Positions 6,101 to 9,068 of a stretch of DNA of 9,068 bases are shown here, in pieces. The DNA is from Deltaproteobacteria bacterium (GTDB lineage Bacteria; Desulfobacterota; GWC2-55-46). The position numbers and the translations under genes were made by a program. Each line of letters opens with the position of its first letter. Position 1 is the first letter of the stretch. The stretch spans positions 1 through 9,068 of the forward strand of contig JACREV010000223.1 of assembly GCA_016218095.1 (NCBI GenBank). The letters are read 5' to 3'. Under the pieces are notes generated by a model. That model was not told the DNA's origin, made no database searches, and saw nothing but the letters and a program-made list of their open reading frames with translations.

Positions 6101-6174
6101 GGGGGCGTATCTGGGCCGAGTCCGAGCCCGGCAAGGGGTCGGTATTTTTCTTTACGCTCGAAAAAGAAGATTAG
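3142..6174 (+). CDS. Soluble multi-PAS sensor histidine kinase
   Basis: Predicted 1010 residues with no signal peptide or membrane segment, so it senses in the cytoplasm. About six PAS modules come first, each ending in a DITE/DVT-type strand and a short helix: roughly 10-130, 138-255, 265-380, 390-505, 515-632 and 640-750. A coiled coil follows (751-790), then a HisKA domain with H-box SVAHDLRSPLR; H798 is the predicted phosphoacceptor. The HATPase domain has an N-box LENLIGNAWKY (N908, N912), G1 box DDGVGF (943-948), F-box IFEPFHRL (956-963) and G2 box GTGVGLS (971-977). These are all intact, so it should be active. The H-box and short ATP lid resemble phytochrome-type kinases. PAS 3 and 4 are tandem duplicates. 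No receiver domain is fused and no partner regulator is adjacent. ATG 3142 is the first start after an in-frame TAA; no good Shine-Dalgarno. The signal is unknown and no cofactor-binding residues are evident. Confidence 0.95.
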   Translation: MENENINGELLGSVCDSLPVGILVLNGEGRVKYRNASADRLWGGGLQDLAAYHEIKGWRASTGERIAPTDRASFRAITKGETTLNEEIVVENLSGERKTILNSAIPMRDPSGNIAGAVVVDEDITERKRAEEEALKGKELLETLFKSIDLLIAYMDSGFNFIQVNRAYAEADGKAPDFYPGKNHFDLYPDPENEIIFRRVVATGVPAYFYARPFVYPHAPERGVTYWDLTVQPVKGPEGRVTGLVLSLIDVTKHIKTDEALKESEERLRAVLDNMGNLVYMRDLEGRLVFMNKYGQAFFKKTMGELYGTTVFELFPRETAEVFDASDKLALREERTVEVEEELELKEGRRYFLTIKFPLKNAAGKTYGLCGVVTDVTVLKKTDEALKESEARLRSILDNMGNAVYLKDLNERYVYGNRRFLEFLKLNEADVYGKTIFDIYPEEMARVIHEHDSAVLMAGQRLEFEERLALAEGERFFLSIRFPLKDTRGEAYAICGVSTDITDIKKTEEALKKSEARLREAQRIGRMGAWNVDIARDRIEQTDEVARILGRSAEEVDTTGKFMEAVHPEDRGFVSASVNDALYAGKPYSIDFRIIRPDNEVRFVHSEGEVERDPSGRPLRMRGTVQDVTELKTAARRLEESERKYRGLVENSIVAVFTSTLDGQFLYVNEAMVRIYEFGSAEELKYENAVKRFKNPADRERMIGILKELGRVEGFEFEGITKKGNIRNILIMGRLYEGVFSGMALDITERKRMENEVRRLNAELEQRVEDRTRELKKTAEDLSSANREMETFTYSVAHDLRSPLRLIDGFSMVLLKKHGERLDREGQDHLERIRGAVKRMGALIDDLLNLSYVLRAEVSYGTVNLSGMASAIITDMKKSDPERKAEMTVQEGLKARGDERLIRMVLENLIGNAWKYSSKREVSHIEFGSAGPLNGTGVYYVRDDGVGFRMEEAWSIFEPFHRLRSADEFPGTGVGLSTVRRIIERHGGRIWAESEPGKGSVFFFTLEKED
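3913..4662 (+). repeat. In-gene tandem duplication of a 375-bp PAS unit
   Basis: The peptide DEALKESE recurs at nucleotide 3913 and 4288, and a third related linker (EEALKKSE) begins at 4663. The spacing is exactly 375 bp (125 residues) each time. The two 125-residue units align without gaps with about 62 identical residues by hand count, including RLR, LDNMGN, FPLK and the KKT linker. Unit three onward (PAS 5) is not a close copy. This points to duplication of one PAS-plus-linker module followed by divergence. Confidence 0.85.
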
Positions 6175-6197
6175 AGGCGCGCGAAAACAAAACGCGC

Positions 6198-6234
6198 AAG
6201 GCGGCCTCACCGAAAAGGTGAGGCCGCCTTTTTT
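6198..6234 (+). terminator. Strong intrinsic terminator of the kinase gene
   Basis: A 14-bp perfect stem (6198-6211 with 6217-6230), a GAAAA loop and a run of six T (6229-6234) begin 23 bp after the kinase stop. A smaller GCGCG/CGCGC hairpin (6177-6181, 6193-6197) lies just before it. On the opposite strand the T-run is poor, so it mainly serves the plus strand. It could also limit transcription of the convergent gene at 6254-6886. Confidence 0.92.
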
Positions 6235-6253
6235 GTTCCGCAAGGACCCGATA

Positions 6254-6886
6254 TCAGCCGATTATCGCGCTGTCCGGGTCGCGGGTCTCGTTCAGGCCCG
6301 CGACATCGAACTGGAACCCCTGGGTGTAGGGGTGCTTTTTGCCTGCCGCGTAGTCCTTGGCTATCTGGGCGTAGGTGTCCCTCGCGTCGTCAACGGAGAT
6401 CCTGTCGTTAACTATCTCGGAGGCGAGGTTGAGCGCGAGGTAGTTCATCGGCTCGCTGTCGCATCTGGCGGCGAGCGTCCCGCTCGTCCTCTCGATTATG
6501 AGGCTACCGTCGAACTCGGCAAGGTCGTCGAACTTATCCGCCGGGACCTTGAAGGCTATCTCCCCTTCGAGGACGTCGTTGTGCTGTTTCGGGAAGTTGT
6601 GCGGGACCGCGTCCCTGTAGACGATTATCTCCTGCCAGTCGCCCTCGTTGTTCCATACGAGCATCGAGGGGGTCGTGGCCGCGGGCTCGCCGTATTTCGC
6701 TATCATGTCGTTGGCCGCCTTTCTCGAAGCCTCAGGCCAGCCGGAAATGACGCTTTTCGCGGAGGCCTTTGCGGATGAGCTTAACGGCGGGGGGTTACCG
6801 AACGCGCGATCAGGCGCGAGCGAGACAGCGGCGATCGCGAATAGAAGCACCGTCGAAATCGCGATGAGAGGTCTTATTTTGTGCAT
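6254..6886 (-). CDS. Exported hypothetical protein, 210 residues
   Basis: Not assigned to a named family. Residues 1-30 form a signal peptide (HKIR basic start, hydrophobic 7-23, likely cleavage near AFG-N31), so the protein is periplasmic or secreted. The mature part starts with a Ser/Ala/Lys-rich helix (SSSAKASAKSVISGW). It continues with conserved-looking patches SRKAANDMIAKYGEP, SMLVWNNEGDW, FPKQHNDVLEG and VPADKFDDLAEFDGSL, then the single mature Cys in LAARCDSEP and a helix LALNLASEIV. The pattern of a short helical start, a strand-rich middle and a helical end suggests a single globular domain. Start chosen because AGGAGG (6892-6897, complementary strand) is 5 nt before ATG. It converges on the kinase terminator. 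The terminator at 6985-7016 separates it from the next minus-strand gene, so it is its own transcription unit. No catalytic motif is visible. Confidence 0.85.
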   Translation of the reverse strand: MHKIRPLIAISTVLLFAIAAVSLAPDRAFGNPPPLSSSAKASAKSVISGWPEASRKAANDMIAKYGEPAATTPSMLVWNNEGDWQEIIVYRDAVPHNFPKQHNDVLEGEIAFKVPADKFDDLAEFDGSLIIERTSGTLAARCDSEPMNYLALNLASEIVNDRISVDDARDTYAQIAKDYAAGKKHPYTQGFQFDVAGLNETRDPDSAIIG

Positions 6887-6934
6887 ACCATCCTCCTTGC
6901 TTTAGAATCCATTTGACTCAGCTTTCTTGAATTG

Positions 6935-6963
6935 AGCTTAGCCGCATTCCCGAGTACGTTCAA
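6935..6963 (-). promoter_or_regulatory. Possible promoter for the gene at 6254-6886
   Basis: On the minus strand TTGAAC (6958-6963) and TAAGCT (6935-6940) are 17 bp apart. The -35 matches consensus well, the -10 only at 3 of 6 positions. The element lies between the upstream gene's terminator and this gene's ribosome site, the expected location. Confidence 0.35.
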
Positions 6964-6984
6964 CAAAGCCTCATTTTCCCATTC

Positions 6985-7016
6985 AAAAAAAACCGGCGCG
7001 CCAAAAGGCGCGCCGG
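6985..7016 (-). terminator. Strong intrinsic terminator of the gene at 7046-7756
   Basis: On the minus strand, CCGGCGCGCC pairs with GGCGCGCCGG (7007-7016 with 6993-7002, 10 bp) around a 4-base loop, followed by eight T (6985-6992 read in complement). It lies 29 bp after the stop codon and clearly ends that transcript. Confidence 0.93.
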
Positions 7017-7045
7017 GGTTGGGTCCGGTAAAGCCATGGAATTTT

Positions 7046-7756
7046 TCAGTTCCTCGCTACGAGGGCCGTCGACCCGGACTTTTCTCCTGTCTTTACGACC
7101 CTGGAGTCGCAGACCTTGAAGTCATGGACCTTGGCAACGCCGGCCCCTTCAAGCTCCTTTATAACCACACCCTCGCAGAAGAGCCCCTTTTCGCCGGTCC
7201 TCTCGCCCAGGTACCTCCTGCCGCCCCTGGCCCGCACGAAATCCAGGCCCATGGCGTTGACCTCCCGGGCCATCTCCATGAGGAACTCATCAGTCATCGC
7301 CGGGTCTACGGCGGACTCCGCGCCTGCCGCAGCGCCGCCGTCTTTAATGTAATCGACGCCAAGAAGCCCACGGTTTGAATGGAAGGACGCGACCTCGGCG
7401 CCGTTATTCATAGCCCTCGACTCCTTCTCTACGAGGAACTTCGCCCCGCCGTCGCAGGACATGATCCAGTAGTCGTCCGGGCCCTCGGCGTTCAGCCTCG
7501 CCTCCTCAAGAGAGGCCTCCGTCAGCCTCGTCAGCCTCCCCTGCCTCCTGGGGATGATATAGGCCGCCTCGCCGCCGTTGTCAATGCAGAGCGAGGTCAT
7601 GCGGTCGAGGAGGGAGCGGGAATCGTCATCGACGAGCCTGAACCGGCCATCAGCAGGGAGGACCTTTTCCAGGTCCATATCAGAAGCGGCCGCTATCGCC
7701 GAAACCGTAAGCATGAGGGTCAGAGCGCCTATCGCCGAAACAAGGGTCTTTTTCAT
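7046..7756 (-). CDS. Exported hypothetical protein with four cysteines, 236 residues
   Basis: Not assigned to a known family. Two possible ATG codons exist. The upstream one (7760-7762) directly abuts the Shine-Dalgarno AAGGAG (7763-7768, complementary strand) with no spacer, so the second ATG (7754-7756), 6 nt away and starting MKKTLVSAIG, is the likely start. Residues 1-24 form a signal peptide ending AIAAA before SDMDLEKV. The mature protein has four Cys (C57, C101, C194, C216), matching a periplasmic fold with up to two disulfides. Other features are an acidic region RLVDDDSRSLLDR, an Arg-rich segment PRRQGRLTRLTEASL, DDYWIMSCDGGAKFLVE, and a glycine/alanine linker near 136-147. The region before C194 is basic (RARGGRRYLGER). 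A strong terminator follows. It is divergent from the sigma-54 activator and preceded by a sigma-54-like element, so that regulator may control it. Confidence 0.85.
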   Translation of the reverse strand: MKKTLVSAIGALTLMLTVSAIAAASDMDLEKVLPADGRFRLVDDDSRSLLDRMTSLCIDNGGEAAYIIPRRQGRLTRLTEASLEEARLNAEGPDDYWIMSCDGGAKFLVEKESRAMNNGAEVASFHSNRGLLGVDYIKDGGAAAGAESAVDPAMTDEFLMEMAREVNAMGLDFVRARGGRRYLGERTGEKGLFCEGVVIKELEGAGVAKVHDFKVCDSRVVKTGEKSGSTALVARN

Positions 7757-7809
7757 ATCCATCTCCTTTTGGCTCAGGGATTTGTTCGCCCCGGATGATC
7801 ATTCTATAT

Positions 7810-7826
7810 TGGAAGAACCGTGCCAA
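7810..7826 (-). promoter_or_regulatory. Sigma-54-like (-24/-12) promoter for the exported four-Cys protein
   Basis: Read on the minus strand: TTGGCACG (7819-7826), GTTC (7815-7818), TTCCA (7810-7814). The sigma-54 consensus is TTGGCACG-N4-TTGCA, so the -24 block is perfect and the -12 block has one mismatch, at the normally conserved G. Spacing is exact. The predicted start is near 7798, about 40 nt before ATG 7756. TTGGCA could alternatively be a sigma-70 -35, with AATGAT 17 bp downstream as the -10, so the assignment is not settled. Confidence 0.45.
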
Positions 7827-8005
7827 ACCTCAAAACAAGAGTAACTTATTGAATTTTCAGATTATTTAAGGACTGGCCGCCATGACTCCATCCGGAGGGG
7901 TCCGGGTCAAAAATATACACTATTGCTCATTTATGGCGCGGTAGCGGAAAGCACAAGGCGTACTCTTTAATTTTTTTGGCTGATTTTCGGTCTTGATAAG
8001 AGAAA

Positions 8006-8027
8006 GGGAAACCACGGAAGTGGTCCC
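8006..8027. other. Imperfect hairpin in the divergent region
   Basis: ACCAC/GTGGT (8011-8015, 8020-8024) with loop GGAA is extended by GGG/CCC (8006-8008, 8025-8027) across a 2-base bulge. It is not followed by a T-run. It could be an activator-binding dyad or only a leader structure; nothing decides between these. Confidence 0.3.
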
Positions 8028-8063
8028 AATCGGCATACTCCATCCAGAGGGGGTTATCGGAAA

Positions 8064-8093
8064 TTGGAAAATCTGGTAGAATTTCCGTACAAA
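8064..8093 (+). promoter_or_regulatory. Weak candidate promoter for the sigma-54 activator gene
   Basis: TTGGAA (8064-8069) and TACAAA (8088-8093) are 18 bp apart, each 4 of 6 to consensus. The predicted start is near 8100, leaving a leader of about 25 nt before ATG 8125. Low certainty. Confidence 0.25.
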
Positions 8094-8124
8094 TGATTTT
8101 CAAGAGACTGAAATCGGGTAACCT

Positions 8125-9068
8125 ATGCTGAATGTCCTTGTAGTGCCTGACGATCCGGAAAGCCCGGTCCAGGGGCTCCTTGACGGACACAAGGTCGACC
8201 TCTTTGAAAACGGCGAATCCCTCTTTCATAAGGTAAAGAGGAACCACTACAACGTCGCCGTCCTCGAAGGGTCGCTTGAGTTCATCCCCTCCATCAAGGT
8301 CGCCGACCCGAGGGTCATAGTCCTCTTTATCGGGGACCGCGACGACGTCGACGAGATCGAGATAATCGCGACCGGCGCATCTGCCGTCTTCAGGACCCCG
8401 CTCGATACGGAGAGGTTCAGGGCGGAGTTCGATAAGATCGGCGAGCTCGTAAGGGTGAGGAAGGAGACCGGGGAGCTCGAAAGGGCGTTATCCGAAAGAT
8501 ACACCTTCGCCGGGATAGTCGGCAGGAACCCCCGGATGCTCGAGATCTTCGACCATCTGCGGAGGATAGCCCCGTACTTCAAGACCGTGACGGTATCGGG
8601 AGAGACCGGCGTCGGCAAAGAGGAGGTAGCCAGGGCCCTCCACTCCATAAGCCCGTCTTCGAAGCACCCGTTCATCGCGTGCAACTGCGGGGCTCTCAAC
8701 GAGCACCTGATCGAGTCCGAGTTCTTCGGCCACAAGCGCGGGGCCTTTACCGGCGCGATAACCGACAAGGCGGGGATATTCGAGGCCGCGGGCGATGGCA
8801 CGGTCTTTCTCGACGAGATAGGCGACCTCCCGCTCTCCTTCCAGCCGCACCTCCTCCGGGTGCTCCAGAACGGGGACTTCAGAAAGGTCGGGTCGAATGC
8901 GCCCCTTAAGGCCAGGTGCAGGGTAATAGCCGCAACCAACCGCGACCTCGGAAGAGAGGTGAGGGAAAAGAGGTTCAGGGAGGACCTGTACTTCAGGCTC
9001 ACCCCGCTCGTCATAGAGGTGCCTCCGCTTAAGGAAAGGCCCGACGACATAGCGCTCCTCAGCAGGCA
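8125..9068 (+). CDS. Sigma-54 enhancer-binding regulator with degenerate receiver domain (3' end outside window)
   Basis: NtrC-family transcription activator: an AAA+ ATPase remodels sigma-54 RNA polymerase at -24/-12 promoters. 314 codons are visible. Residues 1-112 resemble a response-regulator receiver: VLVVPDDPE (5-12) with acidic pair D9/D10, YNVAVLEGS (42-50) and GASAVFRTPLD (84-94). The residue in the phosphoacceptor position appears to be E48, and the Lys of the usual KP motif is replaced (T91-P92), so normal Asp phosphorylation is unlikely. A linker helix (113-128) leads to the AAA+ domain: GIVGRNPRM (130-138), Walker A GETGVGKE (159-166), FFGHKRGAFTGA (200-211) with the sigma-54-contacting GAFTGA loop, Walker B VFLDE (227-231), sensor I AATN (269-272) and FREDLYFRL (284-292). 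The expected C-terminal Fis-type helix-turn-helix is beyond the window. ATG 8125 best fits the receiver start. No clear Shine-Dalgarno. Divergent from an exported-protein gene that may be its target. Confidence 0.93.
   Translation, partial: MLNVLVVPDDPESPVQGLLDGHKVDLFENGESLFHKVKRNHYNVAVLEGSLEFIPSIKVADPRVIVLFIGDRDDVDEIEIIATGASAVFRTPLDTERFRAEFDKIGELVRVRKETGELERALSERYTFAGIVGRNPRMLEIFDHLRRIAPYFKTVTVSGETGVGKEEVARALHSISPSSKHPFIACNCGALNEHLIESEFFGHKRGAFTGAITDKAGIFEAAGDGTVFLDEIGDLPLSFQPHLLRVLQNGDFRKVGSNAPLKARCRVIAATNRDLGREVREKRFREDLYFRLTPLVIEVPPLKERPDDIALLSR

Larger units (their letters stand above)
7757..8124. other. AT-richer divergent intergenic region
   Basis: 368 bp between the four-cysteine protein gene (minus) and the sigma-54 activator (plus). 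It holds the Shine-Dalgarno of the former, a sigma-54-like promoter (7810-7826), an imperfect hairpin (8006-8027) and a weak candidate promoter for the activator (8064-8093). A minus-strand open frame covers 7927-8247 but has no supporting evidence (see rejected items). Composition is noticeably more AT-rich than the flanking genes. Confidence 0.55.

Noticed and set aside
8093..8131. A 12-residue upstream frame whose TGA overlaps the activator ATG (ATGCTGA), a possible leader peptide
   Set aside because: No ribosome site, no attenuator-like structure and no runs of one amino acid. Overlap of this kind is likely by chance.
7927..8247. Minus-strand 106-codon open frame in the AT-rich divergent region, with a Trp/His-containing C-terminus
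   Set aside because: Its first 40 codons are antisense to the well-supported start of the sigma-54 activator. It has no ribosome site, and I recognise no family. The C-terminal half could be a gene remnant, but nothing supports that.
8247..9050. Long minus-strand open frame opposite the sigma-54 activator
   Set aside because: The plus strand encodes all AAA+ motifs in one frame. The minus frame is Ser/Leu/Arg-rich shadow sequence.

Overview
The window is GC-rich, gene-dense bacterial DNA. Its character is Gram-negative: several short exported proteins with cleavable signal peptides, a multi-PAS histidine kinase and an NtrC-type sigma-54 activator. The gene mix and the many GC-rich palindromic intergenic repeats resemble a deltaproteobacterium or a related uncultured lineage, but nothing here fixes the taxon.

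Layout. (1) 1-568 is the C-terminal part of seryl-tRNA synthetase, followed about 260 bp later by tRNA-Ser(UGA) at 828-912, so an aminoacylating enzyme sits beside one of its substrates. (2) 913-1611 has no intact gene. It holds GC-rich hairpin repeats (including an inverted pair), then an AT-richer patch with a decayed HNH endonuclease reading frame (1163-1432), then two adjacent hairpins. (3) 1612-1995 encodes a small zincin with an HExxH motif. An inverted pair of a second palindromic repeat family follows it (2035-2135). (4) 2215-2763 (minus) encodes an exported DUF1264 protein. (5) 3142-6174 (plus) encodes a 1010-residue soluble histidine kinase with about six PAS domains, two of which are an exact-length tandem duplication. 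It has an extended -10 promoter and a strong terminator. (6) 6254-6886 and 7046-7756 (both minus) encode two exported proteins of unknown function in separate transcription units. (7) 8125-9068 (plus, cut by the window end) encodes a sigma-54 enhancer-binding protein whose receiver-like N-terminus appears to lack the phosphoacceptor Asp and the conserved Lys.

How they may work together. The kinase has no receiver and no partner regulator beside it, so it looks like an orphan. The sigma-54 activator lies divergent to the gene at 7046-7756, and upstream of that gene is a near-consensus -24/-12 element. The most testable local circuit is therefore a phosphorylation-independent activator controlling a secreted four-cysteine protein. 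This is inference. No CRISPR array, complete insertion sequence or prophage is visible.
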